A stretch of 21,814 nucleotides of DNA from IMG/VR virus record IMGVR_UViG_3300031566_000420, positions 1 to 21,814 of that record; one strand, 5' to 3'. Both the position numbers and the translations under genes were made by a program. Under the pieces are notes generated by a model that saw only the letters and a list, made by a program, of their open reading frames with translations, had not been told where the DNA came from and did not search any database. Of the stretch, positions 1 through 7,518 are shown piece after piece. Numbering within the stretch: the stretch's first letter is position 1; every line of letters begins with the position of its first letter. The DNA comes from a virus.

Positions 1-1
1 G

Positions 2-61
2 TTTGCTGTATACCAACTAATTGGAGTAAGTAAGAAGTCTGTGCGCCACCCGCTAGTCTGA
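2..61 (+). CDS. Possible C-terminal end of an upstream gene (partial)
   Basis: The reading frame starting at base 2 is open to a TGA at 59-61 and encodes about 19 residues ending KKSVRHPLV. The other two forward frames stop earlier (TAA at 16-18 and at 31-33). The next gene begins about 30 bases later behind its own ribosome binding site, the usual spacing in this operon. This is therefore probably the tail of the preceding gene, but the fragment is too short to assign a family and could be noncoding. Confidence 0.4.
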   Translation, partial: FAVYQLIGVSKKSVRHPLV

Positions 62-81
62 TTGATTTATTGTACGTAATT

Positions 82-87
82 GGAGGA
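82..87 (+). promoter_or_regulatory. Ribosome binding site that decides the start of the first complete gene
   Basis: GGAGGA lies 4 bases before the ATG at 92. An in-frame TTG at 80 would place this Shine-Dalgarno sequence inside the coding region, so ATG 92 is the better start. Confidence 0.8.
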
Positions 88-91
88 TCAT

Positions 92-439
92 ATGGATCGC
101 TACCGCATAATTGGAAAGACAAAACAAATAACTTCGGTTTACCTGAAGGATAAGGATAGTGATAAGCTCTCCCAACACAGAATTATTCTGGGTAAACAAC
201 TTGAGGTAGATGAAGACCAGCTTACATTTCATGTGGATCGTCTCCTAGCTAGGAAACAGATCCAGCTTGTACGTTTGGGAAATACCCCGGAAGTAGTTGC
301 CGCCTTGGGGTTCGCAGAAAACGGAGACGCTCCTGAGTTCTTTGTTTCTGAGGAAACCGCAGGTGTCAACATTGTTGAAACTCAATCGGAAGAAGCTATC
401 GCCCCCAGAAAACGTGGGCGTAAGAAGAAGACTACATAA
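92..439 (+). CDS. Small unknown protein upstream of the tail sheath
   Basis: This encodes 115 residues starting MDRYRIIGKTK and ending in a basic tail (RKRGRKKKTT). I do not recognise a family. The N-terminal two thirds looks like a compact mixed alpha/beta domain with alternating hydrophobic and charged residues. Residues of about 75-105 are acidic and low in complexity, followed by the lysine/arginine tail. There is no signal peptide, membrane segment or cysteine. It sits 23 bases upstream of the sheath start and just after the end of another gene, so it is co-transcribed with the structural genes. By position (between head/neck and sheath genes in many myoviruses) it may be a connector, neck or other minor virion protein, but that is inference only. 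The CDS call is firm because of the clear ribosome binding site and operon spacing. Confidence 0.82.
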   Translation: MDRYRIIGKTKQITSVYLKDKDSDKLSQHRIILGKQLEVDEDQLTFHVDRLLARKQIQLVRLGNTPEVVAALGFAENGDAPEFFVSEETAGVNIVETQSEEAIAPRKRGRKKKTT

Positions 440-462
440 GACCTTTCTAGGAGGATAAGACT

Positions 463-2304
463 ATGGCCGTTTATGTTTCTCCAGGTGTTTACGTTCGAGA
501 GGTAGACCTTTCGTTGTACATTCCTGCTCTGTCCACTACTATTGTGGGTATGGTTGGAACGTCTAACAAAGGACCGACTCAAACACGTACCTATATTACC
601 AACCAGCAACAGTTTATCGACGTGTTCGGTGAGCCGGATTCCAGCATTGGTTTCGAGAGCTATGCCGCACTCCAGTATCTCCGCCGTGGTCGTCAGCTTT
701 GGTTCGTGCGGGTAGTCGGCCCCAGTGCCGCTGCTGCCGACGAGAGCTTTACCTATGAAGATGTCCAAGCCCAAGAAATTGCGAATACGGACCCCGATGG
801 CATTCTGTTGACTTTTGCTGACATTGATGCTGGTGGTGCCGTTCTTGGTTCCCTTCCTGTACTCCCAGGTTCGGTAACGTTTACGGTCACAATCGGTGCT
901 GCGGACTACGAAATCCCGGATGATGGAGACGGTGCTCTTTTCCTGACTGATGTCGCTCTAACCGGCGATGTTACCGGAACTATCGACTATGTAACCGGGG
1001 CGTGGACCCTGGTCTTTGTAGCCGGTGATGAGCCTGACGACACTACTGACATCTTGGTTGACTACAGCAACGCTACCGCAGCGTTTGTAGCCGAAGCCCT
1101 GAGTGAGGGTGAGTGGGGTAACAACATCTCGATTCACATCGAGCCGGGTACCCAAGGAACCTCTTCACGCATCGTGGTTTACTACGAAGGTAACGTGGTT
1201 GAGCGTTGGGATAGCGTAAACCTGGATGACACCAGCGACCGCTATGTCGAAACTGTGATCAATGGGGTTTCGGACTTCATCACGGTTACTGTGGACGCTC
1301 TGATCCCCACAGCATCACTTTTGCTGCCGATTGACTTCTACACCCCGGTATTGCTGACTGGTGGCGACACAGATGCCGCAAACATCCTTGCCGCAGACAT
1401 CATTGGTCAGGCATGGGATGTTGGTTTGGCACAGCCTACGGGTATGCAACTCTTTGCTTCCCCGGCTGCGGTGGACCTTAATCTGATAGTTGCTCCTGGC
1501 TGGTTTGACATTGCTGTGGTAAACGCAATGATTCAACTTTGCGAAGCCCGCTATGACTGCATGGCAGTAATTGATCCGCCGAATGATCTGACCCCGCAAG
1601 AGGTTGTAGACTGGCATAACGGACAGGGAATTTGGGACGGACAACACGCTGCCCTAAATAGTTCATATGCTGCTCTGTACTACCCCTGGGTTAAGATCTA
1701 CGATAACTACAACGGGCAGTACGTGCTAACCCCACCGTCCGGTCATATCCTGGCTGTCTATGCCTTCACTGACCAGACGACTGAGAGTTGGTTCGCTCCT
1801 GCTGGTCTGAACCGGGGTCGTGTGATCTCGGGTATCGACGTGGCTTATGGCCCGACTCCTGGGGAGATGGATCTTCTCTATGGTGATGGCAATGCGGTTA
1901 ACCCCATTGCTAGCTTTACCAAGGACGGCATCGTGGTTTGGGGTCAACGTACCCTGCAACGTAAACCTTCGGCTCTGGATCGGGTTAACGTTCGCCGCCT
2001 GATGCTGTATCTCCGGAAGGTGATTTCAACCTCGGTACGCTACCTCGTCTTCGAGCCTAACGATGAGAAGACTTGGAAGCTCTTTGGTCACCTCGTGATC
2101 CCGTACCTGAATGAGGTTCGTCAGCGTCGTGGTCTGTACGACTTCCGCGTGAAGTGCGATGAGACAACCAATACTCCTGAGGTTATTGATCGGAATGAGA
2201 TGAAGGCCCAGATCTTCTTGAAACCGGTTAAGGCCGCTGAGTTCATCCAGGTTGACTTGGTTATCACTTCAACTGGTGCGAACTTCGACGAAGTACTCTA
2301 CTAA
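463..2304 (+). CDS. Contractile tail sheath protein with an inserted extra domain
   Basis: This is a 613-residue tail sheath subunit, which polymerises around the tail tube and contracts to drive it into the host. The N-terminus (MAVYVSPGVYVREVD, then IVGMVGTSNKGP and a VFGEP segment near residue 55) is the classical sheath start. The C-terminal domain (about residues 495-613: RRLMLYLRKVI, TWKLFGHLVIPYL, LKPVKAAEFIQVDLVI) is the conserved sheath core that forms inter-subunit strands. Between them, residues of about 104-203 form an extra beta-rich domain also found in the gpI homologue at 19093. AGGAGG at 449-454 lies 8 bases before the ATG. All arginine codons I read are CGN, none AGA/AGG, which fits selection for high expression; the tape measure does use AGA. 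The gene is first in a sheath-unknown-tube set ending at the terminator near 3740. Identity is very secure. Confidence 0.97.
   Translation: MAVYVSPGVYVREVDLSLYIPALSTTIVGMVGTSNKGPTQTRTYITNQQQFIDVFGEPDSSIGFESYAALQYLRRGRQLWFVRVVGPSAAAADESFTYEDVQAQEIANTDPDGILLTFADIDAGGAVLGSLPVLPGSVTFTVTIGAADYEIPDDGDGALFLTDVALTGDVTGTIDYVTGAWTLVFVAGDEPDDTTDILVDYSNATAAFVAEALSEGEWGNNISIHIEPGTQGTSSRIVVYYEGNVVERWDSVNLDDTSDRYVETVINGVSDFITVTVDALIPTASLLLPIDFYTPVLLTGGDTDAANILAADIIGQAWDVGLAQPTGMQLFASPAAVDLNLIVAPGWFDIAVVNAMIQLCEARYDCMAVIDPPNDLTPQEVVDWHNGQGIWDGQHAALNSSYAALYYPWVKIYDNYNGQYVLTPPSGHILAVYAFTDQTTESWFAPAGLNRGRVISGIDVAYGPTPGEMDLLYGDGNAVNPIASFTKDGIVVWGQRTLQRKPSALDRVNVRRLMLYLRKVISTSVRYLVFEPNDEKTWKLFGHLVIPYLNEVRQRRGLYDFRVKCDETTNTPEVIDRNEMKAQIFLKPVKAAEFIQVDLVITSTGANFDEVLY
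772..1071 (+). repeat. Shared beta-rich domain, copy in the sheath
   Basis: Sheath residues of about 104-203 match three segments of the gpI-like protein. The common frame is PDGI, then a PGSV turn, then a DDG turn, then TGTIDY-x-TG-x-WTL-x-F, then a DY end. In this copy I see PDGILLTF, VLPGSVTFTV, IPDDGDGALF, TGTIDYVTGAWTLVF and ILVDYSN. The similarity is at protein level; the DNA copies have diverged. Confidence 0.82.
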
Positions 2305-2316
2305 AGGTAGGCTAAG

Positions 2317-3087
2317 GTGGGCAAGCACGTAAAGCACTGGCGCGAGTTATCTAGGAAGAGTCGTAGACCCTTCCCAGTTAATACCCGTGAAGTCGAACCT
2401 GCTGTTCGGGAAGTAACGCAAAAAGCTTACCGGGCACATATGTTGGCTAAGAAGCGGGATAAACTCAAAGAGGCGCTGGTTGAAATGCGGCTTCACCCCA
2501 AAGACTTTGCTCATGTTGCTGCTGGTGGGAGTATCTCCCACCTCCAGCGACTGGGTTCTTATGGTCGAAACATCGTCCGAACCACCAAACGTGATTTCAG
2601 AGGAATCCATAAGCAACAAGGGGTTCGTAAAGATACTGCCTTTGCTGCTGGAACGATTGCGGCTGGTGGTCAGAAATACCGTACTCCGCAGTTCCAAGGG
2701 GTTATGAAGAAGGATGCTGCACGGCACAAACAGGCCCGTGCAATGCAATATCGTTATGGTGGAGATCTCTCCACGAAAATTGGAGCCGGAGTTCTGGCGG
2801 CAGGGGTTGCTACTAGAGGATTTAAAGCGTACAAAAATTGGCGTCGAAAAGCTTCGGCTCGTCCGAAGTTCAGGGGGTATGACATCTACCCTGAGCATAG
2901 TTATTCTGCGGTGGGTATACAGCCCTACAATCAACCGTACTACCCCGATGAGGATACCCACCGGGCTGGTCCTCCTCGCCACGTCAGAGCGCATGTAGGT
3001 GGCTTAGACGTGTATGAAGAGTTTCAATTGGACGGGAATACCCGTCGAGACTTAATTGAGTGTATTACTCGAACTCCATTCGAGTAG
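2317..3087 (+). CDS. Very basic protein of unknown function between sheath and tube genes
   Basis: This encodes 256 residues from a GTG start, 12 bases after the sheath stop, with AAAGG at 2303-2307 as the likely ribosome binding site. I recognise no family. The protein is unusually rich in Arg, Lys and His through residues 1-185 (KHWRELSRKSRRPF at the start, YKNWRRKASARPKFRG near 170-186). Ala/Gly-rich stretches (AFAAGTIAAGG, GAGVLAAGVATRG) are too short and too charged around the edges to be convincing membrane spans. The last 65 residues turn Pro/Tyr-rich and then acidic. The position inside the highly expressed sheath-tube block suggests a virion or assembly protein, perhaps binding nucleic acid or the acidic inner surface of the tube. 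Other frames in this interval are open too (including a 215-codon minus-strand frame), but only this one has operon spacing and a plausible start. Confidence 0.8.
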   Translation: MGKHVKHWRELSRKSRRPFPVNTREVEPAVREVTQKAYRAHMLAKKRDKLKEALVEMRLHPKDFAHVAAGGSISHLQRLGSYGRNIVRTTKRDFRGIHKQQGVRKDTAFAAGTIAAGGQKYRTPQFQGVMKKDAARHKQARAMQYRYGGDLSTKIGAGVLAAGVATRGFKAYKNWRRKASARPKFRGYDIYPEHSYSAVGIQPYNQPYYPDEDTHRAGPPRHVRAHVGGLDVYEEFQLDGNTRRDLIECITRTPFE

Positions 3088-3124
3088 GACTTTATTCTAA
3101 GGACAGTGATAGGAGGATTTTGAC

Positions 3125-3673
3125 ATGCCGTATTGGGAACCAATCGGATCTGATCTTTTGGGAGCGAAGCACATTGCTAACCCCGGTGGTGGGTATGAGC
3201 CGCAAAGAGGGCACAACTTTGAGCTGCTTATCTCGGTTCCCGGTGGTGGAGGTGAAGGTGCCGAAATCCTTCTGAGATCAGTCGAGACATCGCTAGGAAT
3301 CAGTCATAACAGTGAACCGCTACCCTTGCCGTACATGAACGAAACGGTGTATATCGCCGGTCGTCCGTTGTATGCTCCGGGGCCTGTGGTTTACCGTGAT
3401 ATGGTCAACATGGGTACGTACTCCATTCTGGAAGGTTGGTATAACCTTGTGTACAACCCAATTACATCTGAAATCGGTTACGCTGCCGACTATAAGAGCA
3501 TGGCTACATTGACCATGTACGACGTTAAAGGGCAGTTTGAGCGGTCTTGGGACATCATCGGTATTTGGCCGCAAGACCTCTCGCAGGAAGCGCCATCTCA
3601 CGTTAATGGTGACATTATGCGTATTAACGTAACATTCCAATTTGATAAAGCAGTTGCACAATTTGCATACTAA
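3125..3673 (+). CDS. Tail tube protein, T4 gp19 type
   Basis: This 182-residue protein is the right size for the tail tube subunit, which forms the hexameric rings of the inner tube through which DNA passes. The beta-sandwich pattern is clear: HNFELLISVPGG near residue 30 (gp19 proteins open with a similar N-F-x-V-x-I strand), LRSVETSLGI near 50, PVVYRDMVNMGTYSILEGWYNLVYNP at about 86-112, then ATLTMYDVKGQFERSWDIIGIWPQDLS and INVTFQFDKAVAQ at the end. The stretch giving a small tweak in the molecule followed by W-x-x-x-G-x-WP is typical of gp19-type tubes. AGGAGG at 3111-3116 lies 8 bases before the ATG. This is the last gene before the terminator, consistent with sheath and tube being made in large amounts from one message. 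Confidence 0.92.
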   Translation: MPYWEPIGSDLLGAKHIANPGGGYEPQRGHNFELLISVPGGGGEGAEILLRSVETSLGISHNSEPLPLPYMNETVYIAGRPLYAPGPVVYRDMVNMGTYSILEGWYNLVYNPITSEIGYAADYKSMATLTMYDVKGQFERSWDIIGIWPQDLSQEAPSHVNGDIMRINVTFQFDKAVAQFAY

Positions 3674-3674
3674 T

Positions 3675-3700
3675 ATAATTTTCGATCTTTACGAAATTAT
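3675..3700 (+). other. A/T-rich imperfect hairpin just after the tube gene
   Basis: ATAATTTTCG (3675-3684) can pair with CGAAATTAT (3692-3700), leaving a single bulged T and a 7-base loop. It starts two bases after the tube stop codon and precedes the stronger terminator hairpin. It could protect the 3' end of the sheath-tube message or simply be a chance A/T palindrome. Confidence 0.45.
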
Positions 3701-3715
3701 CTCTATAAGAACTTT

Positions 3716-3759
3716 CAGCCTGCCTTACTTTTATTTCATAAGAGGCAGGCTGTATTTTT
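3716..3759 (+). terminator. Intrinsic (rho-independent) terminator after the tube gene
   Basis: CAGCCTGCCT (3716-3725) pairs perfectly over 10 bp with AGGCAGGCTG (3743-3752), followed by TATTTTTA (3753-3760). Three further inner pairs (3728-3730 with 3740-3742) shorten the loop. It lies in the 117-base gap between the tube gene and the next start, the longest gene-free stretch in the window, and separates the abundant sheath/tube block from the assembly and baseplate genes. Confidence 0.92.
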
Positions 3760-3790
3760 AAGGGAACCTACATTCAATTAGGAGGATGTA

Positions 3791-4663
3791 ATGAGCGAGT
3801 TTGATTTTCTAAAACCAATTCCGAAGACCACGATTTCCGTGAAGCTTCCCTCCCGAGGTATGCTCTATCGAGATGATACTCCTGCTGGGAAAGGCAAGGT
3901 AACTCTTGCTCCAATGACAATGGTAGAAGAGTCATATTTTTTGGACCCGGACCTTCCGTTCGAAAAAGCAATTGATAAAATCCTGAAACAGTGTATTCAG
4001 GAAAACCTAGATGTCAACACTCTTTTGTCCTCGGACAAATTCTTTCTCTTTATGATGCTCCGGGCGGTAACTTATGGCGCAGAATACCCTTTTACATGGG
4101 TATGCCCTGCGGACAAAGAGGGGGGTGGTACGTGTAGGAACAAAAATTCTGCGGTAGTACATATCCCAGATGATTTCAAGGTCAAATATCTTGCCGATGA
4201 CGACAAAGAACCTTTCAAAGTTATCCTTCCCGACTGTCAGAAAGAGATTTCTTTCCGATTGCTCCGTGGGTATGATGACGAACATATTGACCGCTTCCAG
4301 AAGGAAGGGAAAGCAAAACAACAAGAAAATATCCGGGTTATTGATAGGACTGCGATTTTTCGTTTATCCCGGCATATTACTCACGTGGATGGTAAAGCAG
4401 TTAAAGATGCCCCTCAAGACTTGTTGCTTACTTTCGTGTCGTCTTTCAGCGCAAAAGACCGCCAGTATCTGCAACAGAAGATTAATTTTTATACGCCGGG
4501 ACTAGACACAGCCGTGACCCTCACTTGTGAGAAATGCGGTACTGTGCATGAATGGGATATGCCTTTTACGGCGAACTTTTTTCGCGCAGTCATTGAACCT
4601 GACGAGGCAAACGCAGTGGCAGATGAAGTTCGATCTGATGTACCACATGGGACTGAGGCATAA
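3791..4663 (+). CDS. T4 gp26-type baseplate/tail assembly protein with zinc-ribbon cysteines
   Basis: This encodes 290 residues. The start (KLPSRGMLY, then VTLAPMTMVEE at about 37-47), the helical ILKQCIQENLDVNTLLSSDKF segment, and MMLRAVTYGAEYPFTWVCP at about 88-106 match the T4 baseplate gp26 family, whose members act in hub assembly. Cys105 and Cys115 plus Cys246 and Cys249 (CEKC) look like the two halves of a zinc ribbon, the second pair just before the conserved aromatic segment WDMPF. AGGAGG at 3780-3785 is ideally placed. Between tube and tape measure this is the slot usually taken by the tail-assembly chaperone. The last 40-50 codons overlap another frame (4623-4820) that looks like the natural C-terminus of the same family, so a frameshifted form of about 342 residues is likely. 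Confidence 0.8.
   Translation: MSEFDFLKPIPKTTISVKLPSRGMLYRDDTPAGKGKVTLAPMTMVEESYFLDPDLPFEKAIDKILKQCIQENLDVNTLLSSDKFFLFMMLRAVTYGAEYPFTWVCPADKEGGGTCRNKNSAVVHIPDDFKVKYLADDDKEPFKVILPDCQKEISFRLLRGYDDEHIDRFQKEGKAKQQENIRVIDRTAIFRLSRHITHVDGKAVKDAPQDLLLTFVSSFSAKDRQYLQQKINFYTPGLDTAVTLTCEKCGTVHEWDMPFTANFFRAVIEPDEANAVADEVRSDVPHGTEA
4577..4582 (+). promoter_or_regulatory. Candidate frameshift site (TTT TTT C)
   Basis: Six T residues form codons Phe263-Phe264 of the upstream protein, followed by C. A slip of +1 (UUU to UUC) or -2 on this run enters the frame of the 4623-4820 reading frame. That frame is open from 4518, after a TGA at 4515-4517, so the shift must occur between 4518 and 4663 and the T run lies inside this window. 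It is the only homopolymer run of this length that I see there. No experimental support is available from sequence alone. Confidence 0.4.
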
Positions 4664-4820
4664 CGAATTAATGTCGTTGGATTTAGCAGAGCTAAATTGG
4701 TATTACAAAAAACTGTCCGAACAAAAAGAAAATGAGAACGAAGTTGAAAAACTAAAGCTAGAGGCCATGTTAATGGCGATGGGCGTAGGGACAGCAAAGA
4801 GGACCACGCCGCTACCATAA
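4623..4820 (+). CDS. Overlapping small protein or frameshift extension before the tape measure
   Basis: From ATG 4623 this gives 65 residues starting MKFDLMYHMGLRHNELMSLD and continuing with a helix containing AELNWYYKKL, then a charged KENENEVEKLKLE segment and a basic end. The first 41 bases overlap the end of the gp26-type gene in another frame. No Shine-Dalgarno sequence precedes ATG 4623, and the later in-frame ATGs (4638, 4647, 4671) have none at good spacing. The sequence reads like the C-terminal helices of gp26/chaperone proteins (short helix, then E-L-x-W-Y-x-x-L). It is therefore either translated by coupling or fused to the upstream protein by +1/-2 frameshifting, as tail-assembly chaperone pairs are. 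The tape measure starts 9 bases downstream. Confidence 0.68.
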   Translation: MKFDLMYHMGLRHNELMSLDLAELNWYYKKLSEQKENENEVEKLKLEAMLMAMGVGTAKRTTPLP

Positions 4821-4829
4821 GGAATTACG

Positions 4830-7508
4830 ATGACTCCAGATCTTGACCAAAACCTGTCGTTAAAAGCGAGTCTTGAAGACAAGGTATCCCCTGCTCTACA
4901 AAAGATTAAGCAGGGGGTGCGGAGCACTCGTGATGCTCTAAACGAGCTTGTGCAGTCTGCTACCACTACTGAGGGCGGAGTTAGTCGTGCTGCGGAAGGT
5001 ATGGCGAGTAAAACTGCCAACGCAACAGATAGATTGCAGGGAGACCTTAAAAAAACTGGCGGAGCTTTTGAGAGTCTTAGTAAGGAAGCGTCTACCAGTT
5101 CTCAGGAAATTGGTAAAGCAGTCCAAGAGTCTCTTTATGGGCGAGAATCACAACAGAAACTCAAAGAGCTTGACAAAGAGTTGGGCGGTTTAAAGAGTAG
5201 CTTAGAGGGGATGGCTTCTACGGCTCGTCCTATAAGTACCCGGTCTAAGAAATTACAGGCTATTGGTCGGGATACGCTCAACAAGCAAGTTATTCCTGCT
5301 TTCCAAGAACTGCACGCTACTCTAGACCAGTACCCCAATGTTTTGGAAGAAATTAGTATGTTAGAAAATCGTCGCATGGAAAACATGGGGCGTTTTGGGG
5401 ATTCTATATCTGGTGTAAATGATCGTGTTTCGGGCTTTGGGGAGAAGATTAAAGAATTCGCTTTAGGGATGGAAGATCTTGCTGCGGGGATTGCTACTGG
5501 AGTGCTTTTCCTCCAGGGGCTTAAACTTCGAGACCTTCAGACAGAAGCGGGGCGTGTCGGAGGTATTGGGGCCTTTAGCAGTACCGAGCACGCTGCTCTA
5601 GATATTAACACGGCTACCGAAGCTCCTGTAGACGTTTGGAAAGAGGCATATCTAACCTTACTAGACATTAGCCGGGAGTCTAAAAGCACTTTTCCTTATA
5701 TGCTAAAGAAAATGGTAGAACTAGAAAAAGTTACGGGGATAGCTGCTGAAACTTTTGCTAGTTTAAGAGTTCGAATGGTAGAGATCGGTAATGTAAAAGC
5801 AAATGCCTGGGAAGATCTCACCAAAAAAATCCATACTTTCGCCACTAGTTCTCGTGCCAGTATCGAAGAAATGACTGTTTCAATTCAAGATGCTGCTGAC
5901 TCAATGTTGATGTTTAGCCGAGATGCCCGTAGATCTTACGCGGAATCAATGATGGCGAGCGCAGCAGCTTCCAAAAATCTTGGTTTAGATGCCAATGCTG
6001 CTAAAACTGCTTGGGAGGCTGCACACACCTTCACCGGGCGAGCACAAGCGATTGGGCTACTCGCTAAGGGTGGTGTAAAAGAAGATGTTACGCAGCTTCT
6101 TAGCGGGGGTGAAGTAGGTAAATTTACTGAAGCAATTTTTAAAGCAGCCGGTAGAGTAGCCCAATCCGAGCGTCGTCGAACAGGAACTGAGAACTTAGCA
6201 ATGGAGGAAATTGCGGGTCCTCTGCAAGCACAATTCGGGGAGTTGGGTTTCACCCCCCAAGATTGGGCAAAGTTAGCTGAAGCGGATAAAAACGGTCAAC
6301 TGGGTGATGTTGTAGCTCGTGCAATTGCGGCTGCCGGGGATACTGGGGATTTTGATGCTGCACTACAAGCAATCCGTGGTACTTTCAAGGAAACGTCGGA
6401 AAAATTCGGTGCAACAGCCGAGACGCTAGGTATGCAGATTGGTAAGCAACAGGTTATGGCTGTTGAAAAAGCCATGAATGCGGGGTTGCCGTATGCTCAA
6501 CAGTCAGCCGGGTATCTCTTAGACTTGGACAGAGCCTCTAAAGAACACTTTTCGAAATCGGCTGGGTTCTTTTTACTGGCCCAGAATCTTTTGTCTGGGT
6601 TATCTAGTGTTGTAGGTCTTATTCCTTTTGGAATAGGAGAAAAACTCCAGGGAGTACTTAGTGGCCCGCTAGAAAAGTTGGCTGGGGGAGCCGCGATAGC
6701 TTACGGAATTCATCGTCTTACAGGAGGAGATTCTATTTTCGGCGGAGGTGATGGTGAGAGTGCTGGGGGTGTTGTAGGTACTGTTGTCCCGGCAGCCGCA
6801 AAAATACTAGGAGCGAGTGAAGAAACCCAGGCGAAAATAGGTCATGCTATAAATACGTTTGATACGTTTAACAGAGAACAGAACCAGAAAGTAGAACAAC
6901 AACAAGCAATCCAAACGGTCATGGGAGAGCGGCCAGCAGAATTGGATACCTTAGGCCGCTTTTTGTTCCCTAAAGCTGCTGAGGAAAAACGGGACGCAGC
7001 CATTGCAGCCTATGATGAAAAAGCAGCAATGCTCTCTCATTTGACTGCTCCACAGATTGAAACATATAGTCAAATTGGAGAGCAAAAATCGCAGTTTCAG
7101 GAGGCGGCAAAATCTTGGGGAGAATCCCCGGATATGGCAGTTCGGCAGAATTACCAGAGAACACTATCGGGGTTTGATGAAGCCCAAAAGCAGTTAGAAA
7201 TTCTATCGGCACAAAATGCCGTAGAAAATGCTCCTATGCGGGCAGCAACTCCCGGAGAAAAATTACAGGGGATTTATGCCGATCAAAAGGTACAGTTAAG
7301 TGACAAGATAGTGAATACTGCTGCGTTGAATACAGGGGCGTCTAATGCAGAAGATCTTATTGCTGCGGCATCAAAACAAACCGCACTGTCTACTGACGAG
7401 TTAGTAGCTATTGGACGGCAAGCCCTAACATATATGGGTGAGAAAAGGAACCCTCAACCGGCTAGAGGGTCCGCTACAGATCCTGAATCAGATCGAGCGA
7501 TGCAGTAG
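4830..7508 (+). CDS. Tail tape measure protein
   Basis: This 892-residue protein sits directly after the chaperone position and before the hub genes, the invariant place of the tape measure, which spans the tube lumen and sets tail length. The N-terminal 200 residues are strongly helical and rich in Ala, Lys, Glu and Ser with coiled-coil character (ALQKIKQGVRSTRDALNELV). Hydrophobic segments occur near residues 215-235 (GIATGVLFLQGLKL) and 575-630 (FFLLAQNLLSGLSSVVGLIPFG, then an Ala/Gly-rich stretch), as expected for the part that may enter the host membrane. The C-terminal third is again charged, Gln/Ala-rich helix. I see no lytic or peptidase motif. At the usual 1.5 angstrom per residue the tail would be roughly 130 nm. 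ATG 4830 has TAAGGA at 4818-4823. Confidence 0.93.
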   Translation: MTPDLDQNLSLKASLEDKVSPALQKIKQGVRSTRDALNELVQSATTTEGGVSRAAEGMASKTANATDRLQGDLKKTGGAFESLSKEASTSSQEIGKAVQESLYGRESQQKLKELDKELGGLKSSLEGMASTARPISTRSKKLQAIGRDTLNKQVIPAFQELHATLDQYPNVLEEISMLENRRMENMGRFGDSISGVNDRVSGFGEKIKEFALGMEDLAAGIATGVLFLQGLKLRDLQTEAGRVGGIGAFSSTEHAALDINTATEAPVDVWKEAYLTLLDISRESKSTFPYMLKKMVELEKVTGIAAETFASLRVRMVEIGNVKANAWEDLTKKIHTFATSSRASIEEMTVSIQDAADSMLMFSRDARRSYAESMMASAAASKNLGLDANAAKTAWEAAHTFTGRAQAIGLLAKGGVKEDVTQLLSGGEVGKFTEAIFKAAGRVAQSERRRTGTENLAMEEIAGPLQAQFGELGFTPQDWAKLAEADKNGQLGDVVARAIAAAGDTGDFDAALQAIRGTFKETSEKFGATAETLGMQIGKQQVMAVEKAMNAGLPYAQQSAGYLLDLDRASKEHFSKSAGFFLLAQNLLSGLSSVVGLIPFGIGEKLQGVLSGPLEKLAGGAAIAYGIHRLTGGDSIFGGGDGESAGGVVGTVVPAAAKILGASEETQAKIGHAINTFDTFNREQNQKVEQQQAIQTVMGERPAELDTLGRFLFPKAAEEKRDAAIAAYDEKAAMLSHLTAPQIETYSQIGEQKSQFQEAAKSWGESPDMAVRQNYQRTLSGFDEAQKQLEILSAQNAVENAPMRAATPGEKLQGIYADQKVQLSDKIVNTAALNTGASNAEDLIAAASKQTALSTDELVAIGRQALTYMGEKRNPQPARGSATDPESDRAMQ

Positions 7509-7518
7509 GAGATAGTAG

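Noticed and set aside
80-91. TTG start for the first gene (119 residues)
   Set aside because: The Shine-Dalgarno sequence at 82-87 fits ATG 92, not TTG 80.
2347-2994. Minus-strand open frame of 215 codons opposite the basic protein
   Set aside because: No ribosome binding site or operon partner on the minus strand. It mirrors a + strand gene with correct spacing and start.
2480-2998. Two consecutive + strand open frames (75 and 94 codons) inside the basic protein gene
   Set aside because: Both are in the same alternative frame, lack ribosome binding sites and lie wholly within the longer gene.
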